Assembly (NCBI GenBank): GCA_021780495.1
Contig: JAJXYO010000009.1
Span: forward strand, 1-64,000
DNA: 64,000 bases
Direction of reading: 5' to 3'
DNA from: Deltaproteobacteria bacterium
GTDB lineage: Bacteria > Desulfobacterota > Desulfuromonadia > Geobacterales > Pseudopelobacteraceae
The notes below the pieces were generated by a model. That model ran no database searches. It saw only the letters and a program-made list of their open reading frames with translations, and was not told the origin of the DNA. Positions 45,105 through 54,551 of the stretch are shown piece after piece. Numbering within the stretch: position 1 is the first letter of the stretch; every line of letters starts with the position of its first letter. The translations under genes were made by a program, and so were the position numbers.

Positions 45105-46169
45105 TCATATATTAAGTTTTATCCTCATATCTCTGCGGAACTGCTTATTGGGAAGCAATGCTATGAGTAGCTTCATTACAGCCCTGTATATCTTAAAACC
45201 TATCGTAGTTCTATTCAATACATCCTGTATTTTATTCGCCAACTCTTTTGCTATCTGCTTTTTGTTCTCTGATCTAATTCTCAGGATAACTGCTTTTGCA
45301 TAATGCATGTTTTTTTCTGTACTTGCCATGACAAGGCCCGCTGTTGCAAATCTGAAGGCATCGTCATACAACTTTTTTTGGACACAGAACTCGCCCATAT
45401 TGATCAATATATACGCGAGAGTCTCGATTTTTTTGTCCGGCGGCACCAATTCTGACACCACTTGGACCCGTGCGGGCAACCAACGCCAGAAATCTTTATG
45501 TACATTATGTTCGTGATGGCGATAAAGATACAAGACCGCTTCATCGAAACCAGTTTTATAATCCTGCCAGACTTTTATCGTAAACGGGAAGTCATCCAGC
45601 AAGAACTTTTCTCTCATCCAGGATAATTCAGTAAAGATTTTCCTCTTATAGACGGCACCTTGCGTCAATAAGCAGCCAAAACCGTCACTGGCGCAGATCA
45701 GGTCGGCAACATAGTGCTGCCCTTTTGATAACGCCTCGACGACTTCTCTGGTTTCAAACGGTTGAGGTGTTTTCGTGTTGTCATCGGTAATTATGGCTCC
45801 ATTGCAATAAACTGCATCCAGATCCTGCTTCAAAATGATCTTGATTGAATGCTCTAATTTGTTGTCAGTGTATAAATCATCATGTGAGATTATAGAGACA
45901 TAGTCACCTACAGAATGCTCAAAAGCCAATTGGAAAGATTTCGCGGCACCGCTATTTTTTCCCGTAGAAATAAGCTTGAAGCCATATTTTTTCTGTAATG
46001 ATCTTATCAGCTCTTGCGCTTCAACACTTGGAGAACAATCGTCAACGACTATAAATTCCCAGTTTTTGTAGGTCTGGGCATAAACGGATTTTATACTTTC
46101 TTCCACATGCTTTAAATTATCGTAATAAGCCATCAGAACAGAGACTAAAGGCTGATTATGTACATTCAT
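45105..46169 (-). CDS. GT2-family glycosyltransferase, AT-rich
   Basis: A 354-residue enzyme with P-L-V-S-V-L-M-A-Y-Y-D-N, V-V-D-D-C-S-P-S and an S-H-D-D-L-Y motif. The gene is visibly richer in A/T than its neighbours and uses AAA/ATA codons often, suggesting separate acquisition. GAGG precedes the ATG. Donor and acceptor are unknown; it probably adds a variable LPS sugar. Confidence 0.85.
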   Translation of the reverse strand: MNVHNQPLVSVLMAYYDNLKHVEESIKSVYAQTYKNWEFIVVDDCSPSVEAQELIRSLQKKYGFKLISTGKNSGAAKSFQLAFEHSVGDYVSIISHDDLYTDNKLEHSIKIILKQDLDAVYCNGAIITDDNTKTPQPFETREVVEALSKGQHYVADLICASDGFGCLLTQGAVYKRKIFTELSWMREKFLLDDFPFTIKVWQDYKTGFDEAVLYLYRHHEHNVHKDFWRWLPARVQVVSELVPPDKKIETLAYILINMGEFCVQKKLYDDAFRFATAGLVMASTEKNMHYAKAVILRIRSENKKQIAKELANKIQDVLNRTTIGFKIYRAVMKLLIALLPNKQFRRDMRIKLNI

Positions 46170-46213
46170 ATATCACCTCGATAGAAGCCAATATCCGGTT
46201 TGACGCTCCGTTA

Positions 46214-48103
46214 TTACACTAATCTTATCCGATCCAGCACCAATTGCACCGCCTCATCAACACTCATCTTCGTCGTATCGATGACCAATGCCGGTGTCTC
46301 GGGTGGTTCGTAGGGGGCATTAACCCCGGTAAAATTGGGAATCTGGCCCTGCCTGGCTTTTTTGTACAGCCCCTTGGGATCTCGTCGCTCGCACTCTTCC
46401 AGCGGTGTGCTGACGTATATTTCAAAAAACTCCCCGTCGGCGGACAGTTTTCTGACCATTTCCCGCTCAGACCGATAGGGTGAAATGAACGCGGTGATCA
46501 CGATTAACCCGGCGTCGGTCATCAATCTGGTTACCTCACCGACCCGACGGATGTTCTCGACCCGGTCAGCCTCGGTAAACCCCAGATCCTTATTGAGGCC
46601 ATGGCGTACGTTGTCACCATCCAGCAGCATCGTATGACGCCCCAGTTCACACAGTTTTTGTTCCAGTGCATTGGCGACGGTCGATTTGCCGGATCCGGAA
46701 AGTCCGGTGAGCCAGATCACACAAGGGCGTTGGCCTTTGAGATCACAACGGACTTCTCGTGTAACCTGCAGCGCCTGCCAGTGAACATTGGTGGCCCGCC
46801 GCAAGGCAAAATCAATCATCCCCGCCCCTACGGTGGCATTCGTCATACGATCTATGAGGATGAAACTTCCGGTTGCTCTATTTTCGCGATACGGATCAAA
46901 CGAGATCGCCTTGTCCAATGAGAGATTGCACACGCCGATCTCGTTCAGCGCCAATGTTTTAGCCGGTTCATGCAGCAAGGTGTTGATATTGACCTTGTAT
47001 TTGAGCGTCGTCACCTGAGCCGGCACGGTGACCGGCCCGCATTTGAGCAGGTAATTTCGACCGGGAAACATCGCTTCCTCATGCAACCAGACCAGCCTGG
47101 CCTCAAACTGGTCGGCATGCTCCGGACGATGCTGCGGGTCGGCAAAAAGATCGCCGCGACTGATATCGATGTCGTCAGCCATCGTAAGGGTGACAGCCTG
47201 TCCGGCAATGGCTTCCGGCAGATCACCATCCATGGTAACAATGCGCATCACGCGACTGCTCTTGCCTGAGGCAGAGACAATGACCTCGTCACCGGGACAG
47301 ATTCGCCCCGAGGCGATTATCCCGCAAAAGCCGCGAAAATCCAGATCGGGACGGTTAACCCGCTGAACGGCCATGCGAAATGGTTTTGCAACCGCGTCCT
47401 CGGCCACATCGACACGTTCAAGATACTCCATCAAGGTCAGACCGCTATGCCAGCAGGTGTGGGGACTGGCCGTCAGCACATTATCACCTTGCAGGGCGGA
47501 TATGGGGATAGCGGTAATGTCAACAAACCCCAAGCCGGCGGCAAAGGCTTCGTACTCCTCGCGAATGGCATGGAATCGGGATGCGGAATAATCAACCAGA
47601 TCCATTTTATTGATTGCCAGGACCACATGACGAATCCCCACCAGTGACACCAGATAGCTGTGGCGCTTCGTCTGGGTCAGTACCCCTTTACGCGCATCCA
47701 CGAGAATGACCGCAACCTCTGCGGTTGAGGCGCCGGTCACCATATTTCGGGTGTATTGTACGTGCCCTGGTGTGTCAGCAACGATGAACTTACGCGTCTC
47801 TGTGGAAAAAAAGCGGTAGGCGACATCAATGGTGATCCCCTGCTCGCGCTCGGCCTGCAATCCATCCATGAGCAGGGCATAGTCGATATCGCCGCCCTGT
47901 GTGCCGATCCGTTTGCTGTCAGCCTCCAGAGCAGCCAGCTGATCATCAAAAATCATCTTTGAATCCCACAGCAGCCGGCCAATCAGGGTGCTTTTGCCGT
48001 CGTCGACGCTGCCGCAGGTGATAAAGCGCAACATCCCTTTCTCGGCCTGATTTTCGAGATAGGCATGAATATCGGTTGCGATCAGGGCGGATTGATGAGC
48101 CAT
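46214..48103 (-). CDS. cysNC: Sulfate adenylyltransferase large subunit / APS kinase fusion
   Basis: A 629-residue bifunctional protein. The N-terminal GTPase (CysN) has [14 protein letters not shown] and D-T-P-G-H; the C-terminal APS kinase (CysC) has G-L-S-G-S-G-K-S-T near residue 460 and D-G-D-N-V-R. It makes APS and then PAPS, the donor for sulfation. CysN needs CysD, but only the last codons of cysD remain upstream (TGATG overlap). Start ATG at 48103; a TTG two codons earlier is less likely. Confidence 0.92.
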   Translation of the reverse strand: MAHQSALIATDIHAYLENQAEKGMLRFITCGSVDDGKSTLIGRLLWDSKMIFDDQLAALEADSKRIGTQGGDIDYALLMDGLQAEREQGITIDVAYRFFSTETRKFIVADTPGHVQYTRNMVTGASTAEVAVILVDARKGVLTQTKRHSYLVSLVGIRHVVLAINKMDLVDYSASRFHAIREEYEAFAAGLGFVDITAIPISALQGDNVLTASPHTCWHSGLTLMEYLERVDVAEDAVAKPFRMAVQRVNRPDLDFRGFCGIIASGRICPGDEVIVSASGKSSRVMRIVTMDGDLPEAIAGQAVTLTMADDIDISRGDLFADPQHRPEHADQFEARLVWLHEEAMFPGRNYLLKCGPVTVPAQVTTLKYKVNINTLLHEPAKTLALNEIGVCNLSLDKAISFDPYRENRATGSFILIDRMTNATVGAGMIDFALRRATNVHWQALQVTREVRCDLKGQRPCVIWLTGLSGSGKSTVANALEQKLCELGRHTMLLDGDNVRHGLNKDLGFTEADRVENIRRVGEVTRLMTDAGLIVITAFISPYRSEREMVRKLSADGEFFEIYVSTPLEECERRDPKGLYKKARQGQIPNFTGVNAPYEPPETPALVIDTTKMSVDEAVQLVLDRIRLV

Positions 48104-48174
48104 CAGCAATACCCCTCCGGCTGGTTCTTTTCCAACAAGCGGGCCTGGCCGTGGTCGATCAATCGCTCCTGCCT
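48103..48174 (-). pseudogene. cysD C-terminal remnant
   Basis: Twenty-three codons ending in E-K-N-Q-P-E-G-Y-C and a stop that overlaps the cysNC start as TGATG. The sequence matches the conserved CysD ending (R-x-I-D-H-x-Q ... E-K-K-x-x-E-G-Y-F). Upstream the frame quickly loses similarity, and a glycosyltransferase gene occupies the place where the rest of cysD should be. Deletion or replacement removed more than 90 percent of the gene. Confidence 0.72.
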
Positions 48175-48221
48175 ACAATAACAACAGAAGAGAACAAGGG
48201 AGATGATTGCGGGCACAAACG

Positions 48222-49241
48222 TCATCTTCCGTTATGTTGTTGGAGCATGGTAACAATACAATCAAACACCTCACCCACCTCGATCTTCTCCATACATTCC
48301 AGATACACAGGGTTTATACACTTCTTGGCCAAACAGGGCACACACGGCACTTCCGGGTGACGAACAACAACATGCCCCGCACCGACCGGACCAGTCCGGT
48401 CAGGATCAATCGCCCCGAACAGTGCTACTACTCGTGTCCCCACGGCAGTGGCAAGATGCAACGGACCGGTGTCACCACTCACCAACGTGACGCAGCGCTT
48501 CAAAACTGCTCCGAGTGTGAGCAATGACGTTGCAGCAATGAGATTAAGTGGTGGCTGTTCCATTCCATTTGCAATGGAGTCATAGAGATGTTGTTCCCCC
48601 GGCCCCCCCACAACTACCACCCCAACATCTAATTCCCGCTGCAACCGCTCGATCAACGCGGTAAATTTATGCGGCGGCCAACACTTAATGAGACTGCTGG
48701 CTCCAGGATTCACGGCGATCAGCGTTTTATCCGTTAAACCAGCTTGCATGATCAGGTTATCGGCACACCGTTCATCTTCAACAGGAATACACAGTTCCAG
48801 TTCAAGGTTCACGAGATCAGTGTCAATTCCCAATGGACGAATTGTTTCAAGATGGTTTATCACCGCGTGGACATGTCTCGTTCGTGTTTTGTGGTACACG
48901 AGAACCTTGCGCGGCAAGGCGGCCAGTGTTATCAGCCAGGTGCCGATATTGGAACGCTGATAATTTATCACCATATCGTAGCGAGTGGTAACGATCTGCC
49001 ACAAAAGCCGAAAGAAAGCGGCATAACCTTTATGCCGCCCTTTCCGGTCGTATGTCAGCACCTCTGCAACATGCGGATTATGGGAGAAGAGCGGAACCGT
49101 TCCCTCAATTCCAACCATGACCGTAATCCGTGCATCAGGCATGATCCGCTTGAGTTCCCTGATGGTGGGGGTGATCTGCAACAGATCCCCAATTGCACCG
49201 GGCTTGATCACCAATATGGACGAAATGGATTCCAGTCTCAT
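48222..49241 (-). CDS. GT9-family LPS heptosyltransferase
   Basis: A 339-residue enzyme with I-L-V-I-K-P-G-A-I-G-D-L-L-Q-I-T-P at the N-terminus and S-G-D-T-G-P-L-H-L-A-T-A in the sugar-nucleotide domain. It probably adds a heptose to the core; which position (II, III or IV) is not decidable. The ATG at 49241 has GAGGA upstream; a frame starting 75 bases earlier lacks a ribosome site. Confidence 0.83.
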   Translation of the reverse strand: MRLESISSILVIKPGAIGDLLQITPTIRELKRIMPDARITVMVGIEGTVPLFSHNPHVAEVLTYDRKGRHKGYAAFFRLLWQIVTTRYDMVINYQRSNIGTWLITLAALPRKVLVYHKTRTRHVHAVINHLETIRPLGIDTDLVNLELELCIPVEDERCADNLIMQAGLTDKTLIAVNPGASSLIKCWPPHKFTALIERLQRELDVGVVVVGGPGEQHLYDSIANGMEQPPLNLIAATSLLTLGAVLKRCVTLVSGDTGPLHLATAVGTRVVALFGAIDPDRTGPVGAGHVVVRHPEVPCVPCLAKKCINPVYLECMEKIEVGEVFDCIVTMLQQHNGR

Positions 49242-49346
49242 AGTTTTTGTTTCCTCATCTATATTGGCTGACGAAGGGGACATCTCAAAACGTGCGGAGG
49301 AGAATAAATGTTGCAACGCCTCTCAGGTTCAGCTGGTGCCGTACTG

Positions 49347-49463
49347 TTAAAACGGGTCCGGTTCGCACTCTCCTATTGCCTTGGAAAGAAGGATCAGGGC
49401 CTTCATCCGCCATAATGGCGTGAAGCTGCGAAACCTACCATATACACGACTGAATCTGTTATC
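49347..49463 (-). pseudogene. Probable remnant of a third GT2 glycosyltransferase paralogue
   Basis: A 38-codon frame starting two bases before the neighbouring GT2 stop, in a different frame, reads R-F-S-R-V-Y-G-R-F-R-S-F-T-P-L-W-R-M-K. That resembles the C-terminal ends of the GT2 genes at 49459 (R-F-T-R-L ... N-P-L-W-K) and at 41984 (L-Y-T-P-Y-W-Q-M-K). It has no start codon of its own and no catalytic domain, consistent with a decayed duplicate. Confidence 0.4.
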
Positions 49464-50412
49464 GCTTAACTCGTAAGCGGATTGACAGAACCAGCTTCCA
49501 CAACGGATTAAGCGCCTTATACAACGGAATCAAACGCGTAAACCTCTTGACGGGAATATAGCGGGAGATGATCTGTTCCGCTTGTTCACGACTCAAGACG
49601 CCCTGGTGCCGATACCCCTTCCAGACCCGGTACCACTGGACATAATAGAGGGCCGCTTCCAACAAACGGGGAAATCGCAACCCGGAGGCATGCAAATAAG
49701 CATCGTAGAGACGTAATGCCTCCTCAAGATGGACCAATTCCCCAGCATTGCGCACCGTCTGCTGCTCCGGGTGGCGCCTGAACGCTGCCAGCGACTCACG
49801 CTCACACCAGATGTCACCCTGCAGCAGCAGGTGAAACCACATCTCCAGATCGACCGTCTGACGGTAATCGTTATTAAAACCGCGCTGAGCCTGCTGTTTG
49901 CGGAACATGACAACGCTTGGTTCACCGATGTAGTTTTGCGCCGCAGTCAAACAGTCCCGAATTGCCCGGAGCCCCGACACGGGACGCCCGGTCGGCGTAA
50001 ACCCACGTTCCGCCATAATATTACCATTGGGGTCGATGAAATTGCGAAAGGAGCAAGCCAGGGTCACATTCTGATTCCGGTCGAGTATCCCGGCCAGGCG
50101 TTCGATGTTGTGAGGCGAAGAAAGCAGGTCATCACCAAACAGGAACTTGATGTATTCGCCGCGGGCAAGTTCCAGGCAGCGGTTCCAGTTGGGGACCATA
50201 CCGATATTCGTGACGTTGGTGACAAAGCGGACCGAGGAAGAGCGTTCGGCAAACCCGGCGGCGATATCGGCACTGCCATCAGTAGAGCAATCATCTACGA
50301 TCAGAACCTCGAAGCTGTCATAGCGTTGTGCAAGCGCAGATTCTACAGCAGCGGTGAGGTAGTTGGCAGAATTATACACCGGGATGCAGATGCTGACCTT
50401 TGGATTGCTCAT
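49459..50412 (-). CDS. GT2-family glycosyltransferase
   Basis: A 317-residue enzyme, closely similar in its N-terminal half to the one at 41984-42946 (V-S-I-C-I-P-V-Y-N, V-D-D-C-S-T-D, N-I-G-M-V-P-N-W-N-R-C, F-G-D-D-L-L-S-S-P). The ATG at 50412 is preceded by AGGGA and, 13 bases upstream, by a very stable hairpin that may limit translation. Sugar specificity unknown. Confidence 0.85.
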   Translation of the reverse strand: MSNPKVSICIPVYNSANYLTAAVESALAQRYDSFEVLIVDDCSTDGSADIAAGFAERSSSVRFVTNVTNIGMVPNWNRCLELARGEYIKFLFGDDLLSSPHNIERLAGILDRNQNVTLACSFRNFIDPNGNIMAERGFTPTGRPVSGLRAIRDCLTAAQNYIGEPSVVMFRKQQAQRGFNNDYRQTVDLEMWFHLLLQGDIWCERESLAAFRRHPEQQTVRNAGELVHLEEALRLYDAYLHASGLRFPRLLEAALYYVQWYRVWKGYRHQGVLSREQAEQIISRYIPVKRFTRLIPLYKALNPLWKLVLSIRLRVKR

Positions 50413-50424
50413 CAATGTCCCTAT

Positions 50425-50466
50425 CCGCAAGACACTGCTAAAAAGGCCGCTAGCAGTGTCTTGCGG
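50425..50466. repeat. Perfect 16-base-arm inverted repeat next to a ribosome-binding site
   Basis: Arms at 50425-50440 and 50451-50466 match perfectly around a 10-base loop. It has no T-tract on either strand, so it is not a standard terminator. On the mRNA it ends immediately before the ribosome-binding region of the GT2 gene starting at 50412. It may control translation or mRNA ends, or mark a past insertion. Confidence 0.8.
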
Positions 50467-50558
50467 TTAATCCAACCTTCTCTTTTGTATAGTAAAACAA
50501 GCACTCGCAGTGTCAATAAGTCCACTCAGGGTGATCACCCCCACCTCCCCTGACAATC

Positions 50559-51488
50559 TCATCCCGTGCGGGCCAAGATCTGGCGGTCTCTCAGGACTGC
50601 ATGCGCCTTTTCTTGTTTTCTCAGTGCACTGACCTTAGCAAGGCGGCGCAATGCACCGAAGAACGAACAATAGTAATTAAAATCTCCCCACAAAAAGCTT
50701 ACGCAAAGCCTTATCAAAACGTAGGCAGCATGGCTGGCCATCAAACTACGATCCGTCAGGTTGACCCAGTGAAACAGGAACCTGTTGCGAAAATAAATGC
50801 GGCGTTTTCGGCGTTTTCCCAATTTGCCGATAGTGGCGCTTGACTGGTGGTACACCGTTGATCGTGGATCATAGATGCTTTTCCAGCCTCGCTTCCAGGC
50901 ACGGTATGAAAGATCTACGTCTTCAAAAAGATAGGGCGAATACAACTCCGAGTATCCGCCTAACGCTCTGAATTTAGACAGATCATAGAGAGCACAGGCC
51001 CCGGTCGCATACAGATTTTCTCTGCCGGACACTTGCTGGTCAATCTTGGCGAATCCTCCCTTGAGAAAACCTTTGCCATATAATCCGAATACAGCCCCCT
51101 GGTTTGTACCTTCGCTGGCGGCTAGAATGTTCGGTGTTACGGCAAAGACATCCGACTGTACAAAATGTTCCACAAGCGGCGTTACAAAACCGGGACAGAC
51201 CAACACATCGCTGTTAATGCAGAGGACTAAGGTAAAACGCGCCACCGCCATACCCCGATTGCAGGTCCCTGAAAATCCTAGATTTATCCCGTTGACAATC
51301 AGGTTGACCTGAGGAAAATGATCCTTAACCAGCCGGCAGCTCCCATCAGAGCTGCAATCATCCACGATGATCAGCTCCCATTCCCCACCCCATTCCTCAA
51401 GTGCTGCAATCAGGGGCGGTAGATTGGCGGTCAGCAATGATTCGCCGTTATAGTTCGGCATGACAACCGACAGTCCGGCAGGCAGCAT
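50559..51488 (-). CDS. GT2-family (rhamnosyltransferase-like) glycosyltransferase
   Basis: A 309-residue enzyme with L-S-V-V-M-P-N-Y-N-G, I-V-D-D-C-S-S-D-G-S and, later, F-E-D-V-D-L-S-Y-R-A-W-K-R-G-W, the acceptor-site pattern of rhamnosyltransferase-like GT2 proteins. The ATG at 51488 shares a base with the upstream stop (TGATG). Donor unproven. Confidence 0.86.
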   Translation of the reverse strand: MLPAGLSVVMPNYNGESLLTANLPPLIAALEEWGGEWELIIVDDCSSDGSCRLVKDHFPQVNLIVNGINLGFSGTCNRGMAVARFTLVLCINSDVLVCPGFVTPLVEHFVQSDVFAVTPNILAASEGTNQGAVFGLYGKGFLKGGFAKIDQQVSGRENLYATGACALYDLSKFRALGGYSELYSPYLFEDVDLSYRAWKRGWKSIYDPRSTVYHQSSATIGKLGKRRKRRIYFRNRFLFHWVNLTDRSLMASHAAYVLIRLCVSFLWGDFNYYCSFFGALRRLAKVSALRKQEKAHAVLRDRQILARTG

Positions 51489-52612
51489 CACGCAACCGCC
51501 TCTGTATTCTTAAGTGATTTGTCGAGCAGAGAGCGATAATATTCAAAATGCCTGCAACACATCATATCCATCGTAAAGAACTCTTCAACCACGCAGCGCC
51601 CCTCCCGCCCTAAGGCACGCAGTCTCTCGCCATCACGCAACAGTCCGGCCAAAGCAGCGGCAAACTCCTGGATGCCTCCGTCCACCAGTATCCCGCCGCC
51701 GTGACGTACAATCTCGCGGATACCGCCACTGTTATAGGCAATCAGCGGCGTCATGGCCGCCAGAGACTCGATATGGACAATACCGAACCCCTCATGACGA
51801 TAGGTGGAAAGGGACACATCAAAATCAAAAAACAGATCCGGAATACGGGCACGGTCAATGCGGCCGGAAATTATAAAATTTTCCTGAAGACCGTTTGTTT
51901 CGATCTTTTTTCGCAGTTCGGCAATCATTTCCGCAGAACCTGCGCCCACCACGGCAATCGTGATACCTGGAAATTCATCCCGTACAAGGTTCGCAACATC
52001 CACCAGCTCAGCCTGGTTTTTCCAGAGATCCCCTACCATTCCGACCAGTGGAAAAGAACGTTGTTCAAAAAGCCTGCGCGGACGCAGGTCATTTACCTTT
52101 TCGCTACACTCAACCTGCGGCAGAAACGTGCCGTAGGGAATGATCTCGGTCCGCTCCCTGAGACCGTCGTTATTGGCAAAAAACGACTCTCCGGTATATT
52201 CCGAGGTACAGATGACCCCATCAAATCGTCGCAAGAGCGGATAGCGCCTGCCGGTCGGCGAATGGAATACCGCTACCATGAGCGGCGTTTTTTTCATGCA
52301 AGGTTGCACCATTTTCAGGGCAGCATAGACCGGGTAGATATTGTGTTCACGGTTGATCGACACGATATCGGGCTGTTCCTGATACAAAGCACGGGCCAGT
52401 GTGAACAGTGAAGTCAGCCTTCCGATGCCTCCGCGAAAAACCCTTCGAACGGGAAACCCTTGCGCTTCGGCCGTATCACCCAGCACACTTTCGTTCCGAA
52501 CAAAGAAGACCGTCTCGCACCCTCGCTCGCTTCTGAACCAACGAGCCAGATCAAGCTGGTTCTCCTCGCAACCACTCACATTGCGGGCATTATTGACCGT
52601 TACTATTTTCAT
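51488..52612 (-). CDS. GT4-family glycosyltransferase, first of a tandem pair
   Basis: A 374-residue GT-B enzyme. The N-terminal V-N-N-A-R-N-V-S-G-C-E-E-N and C-terminal E-G-F-G-I-V-H-I-E-S-L-A-A-M-T-P-L-I-A-Y-N-S-G-G-I (E-x7-E donor motif) define the family. It is homologous along its length to the next gene upstream (shared Q-P-D-I-V-S-I-N-R-E-H-N-I-Y-P and S-P-T-G-R-R-Y-P). The chosen ATG at 52612 lacks a strong Shine-Dalgarno. Confidence 0.86.
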   Translation of the reverse strand: MKIVTVNNARNVSGCEENQLDLARWFRSERGCETVFFVRNESVLGDTAEAQGFPVRRVFRGGIGRLTSLFTLARALYQEQPDIVSINREHNIYPVYAALKMVQPCMKKTPLMVAVFHSPTGRRYPLLRRFDGVICTSEYTGESFFANNDGLRERTEIIPYGTFLPQVECSEKVNDLRPRRLFEQRSFPLVGMVGDLWKNQAELVDVANLVRDEFPGITIAVVGAGSAEMIAELRKKIETNGLQENFIISGRIDRARIPDLFFDFDVSLSTYRHEGFGIVHIESLAAMTPLIAYNSGGIREIVRHGGGILVDGGIQEFAAALAGLLRDGERLRALGREGRCVVEEFFTMDMMCCRHFEYYRSLLDKSLKNTEAVA

Positions 52613-52679
52613 GTTGATGTATGCCGTACAAAGCAGGCGGTCACACAATCCAGTAGATGATAAAAACTATCGACGCGCT

Positions 52680-53783
52680 TCATGCCCTTGTCTCCTCGAC
52701 GATAGCCCGGTAAAATTCAAAATGTTTGCGGCCCATGGCTTCAATACTGAACCCGGCTTCAGCAACGCGCCTTCCGTCTGCCGACTTTCTGTTCCTCTCC
52801 TCGTGGTTTCTCAACAGCTGCCCAACCGCCTGTGCAAACTCTGCCGGACCGCCGTCAACAAGGATACTCCCGCCTTTTTCGAGAATTTCAACCAGTCCGC
52901 CAGCACGATACGCGACTACCGGCGTGCCGGAAGCGAGGGATTCAATATGCACAATGCCAAATCCCTCGTTGCGGTGGGTTGACACCGACAGGTCGAAATC
53001 GTAGAACACGTCCGGTATCGATGATCTGGGTATTCTTGGAACAAGTTCAAAATTGCGTTCAAGACCGCAGGATGCAATCCGGTCCCGCAATTGCGAAAAA
53101 TTCGCCTGACCTTCGCCGCCGACGATCGCAACGCATAATGAAGGAAACTCTTTTATCAGGAGTTGCGTTATTGGTATCAGTTCTTCCTGGTTCTTCCAAA
53201 GCTCTCCCACCATTCCGATCAACGGAAAACCGCGGTCTTTGAAAAATTGGCGGGGCCTGTCAGGCTCAGATTTAACCACCTTCGGCGCAGGTGGCAGCTG
53301 TATGCCATAATGAATAACGGCACTCATTTTCGGCAGTCTTGGATTCGCCTTCATAAATGAAGATGCGGTAAAGCGCGACGTGGCGATTGTGCCATCAAAT
53401 GACCGCAAAATTGGGTAGCGTCTTCCGGTTGGTGTGTGAAAGACCATGACCATTTTCGGACGTCGTTTGAGGAAAGGCCTGGCCAGGAGTGACGCCAACC
53501 AGGTCGGATAAATGTTGTGTTCGCGATTGACGGAGATAATATCGGGCTGTTCACTGACGAACATGCGAGCAAGACGTACAATCGAAGCTATTTTACCGCC
53601 GGTTCTTGAAAAACAGGGTGTAAAGGAAAACGATTCCTCTCCAAGACGGTCGGCAAATACGCTCTTTTCGCGGACTGCAAACGACAGGCGGACTCCAGCC
53701 GTCGTAAGCCAGTGTCCCAGATCGATCAGGTGCTCCTCGGCACCGCTGCACAACCTCGCATTATTAATAAAAACAAGCTTCAC
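52680..53783 (-). CDS. GT4-family glycosyltransferase, second of a tandem pair
   Basis: A 367-residue GT-B enzyme, paralogous to the gene at 51488-52612. It has I-N-N-A-R-L-C-S-G-A-E-E-H at the start, Q-P-D-I-I-S-V-N-R-E-H-N-I-Y-P, H-T-P-T-G-R-R-Y-P and E-G-F-G-I-V-H-I-E-S-L-A. GTG start at 53783 overlaps the previous stop (TAGTG). The pair probably arose by tandem duplication and may add two similar core sugars. Confidence 0.87.
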   Translation of the reverse strand: MKLVFINNARLCSGAEEHLIDLGHWLTTAGVRLSFAVREKSVFADRLGEESFSFTPCFSRTGGKIASIVRLARMFVSEQPDIISVNREHNIYPTWLASLLARPFLKRRPKMVMVFHTPTGRRYPILRSFDGTIATSRFTASSFMKANPRLPKMSAVIHYGIQLPPAPKVVKSEPDRPRQFFKDRGFPLIGMVGELWKNQEELIPITQLLIKEFPSLCVAIVGGEGQANFSQLRDRIASCGLERNFELVPRIPRSSIPDVFYDFDLSVSTHRNEGFGIVHIESLASGTPVVAYRAGGLVEILEKGGSILVDGGPAEFAQAVGQLLRNHEERNRKSADGRRVAEAGFSIEAMGRKHFEFYRAIVEETRA

Positions 53784-54550
53784 TACTTCTCCTTCAGATG
53801 TTTTCCCCTGGTAAATTCCAGTAAATACGCGTATTTGAGGAACGTCCCCATGGCACCTACAACAGCAATCAAAAACCCCTGTATACCATCATAAAATCCG
53901 CAACGGATGAAGAACCGGTACACAAAAGTGTGCACCGGACGCAAGAAATCGTACCATGACCATTGCTTGCCGGCGTGGACATAATCAGCGGCCGACAATT
54001 TAGCGTACCGTGCCGTTCGCGCCATGTAATGCTCCAGGTCCAGGTCCTGTTCGTGAATAATGTCAACAGCAATTCGGCGTACCGCGCCCTGCGGTATGAA
54101 TCGCTCGTGAACTGTGCCATTGCTCCAGACTCCACAACGGCGATTATAGAGGCGTACCTTGAAATCAGGGTAGAGAGAGCCATGCCGAATCCATTTCCCC
54201 CAGAAACGGGTCAACCTGCGAAAGGCAAACCCGTTGCACCTCGCGAAGTCCTCCTCGGTCAGGGCCTGTATAGCGCTACGCATTTCAGGGGATACGCGCT
54301 CATCAGCATCCAGTTCCAGTACCCAGTCATGATTCGCCTGCTCCATGGCAAAGCGTTTCTGATCCTTGAAACCGGTAAATTGGTTGCTGATAACACGGGC
54401 GCCGCACTCAATGGCAATTTCAGCAGTCCTGTCATTACTGAAATCGTCAACAACCACACGATCGTCTAACCAGTCCAGCGATGCCAGACACCCGGAAATT
54501 TTGGCAGCCTCATTCTTCGTGATGACAAATGCGGAAATCAGCGGCCGCAT
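53783..54550 (-). CDS. WaaE/KdtX-like GT2 glycosyltransferase
   Basis: A 255-residue enzyme with S-A-F-V-I-T-K-N-E, V-V-D-D-F-S-N-D-R-T and L-E-L-D-A-D-E-R-V-S, then W-I-R-H-G-x-x-Y-P-D-F-K-V-R-L-Y-N-R. This is the pattern of WaaE-type core beta-1,4-glucosyltransferases. A hydrophobic C-terminal helix may tether it to the membrane. It is one base from the next heptosyltransferase gene. Confidence 0.86.
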   Translation of the reverse strand: MRPLISAFVITKNEAAKISGCLASLDWLDDRVVVDDFSNDRTAEIAIECGARVISNQFTGFKDQKRFAMEQANHDWVLELDADERVSPEMRSAIQALTEEDFARCNGFAFRRLTRFWGKWIRHGSLYPDFKVRLYNRRCGVWSNGTVHERFIPQGAVRRIAVDIIHEQDLDLEHYMARTARYAKLSAADYVHAGKQWSWYDFLRPVHTFVYRFFIRCGFYDGIQGFLIAVVGAMGTFLKYAYLLEFTRGKHLKEK

Positions 54551-54551
54551 C

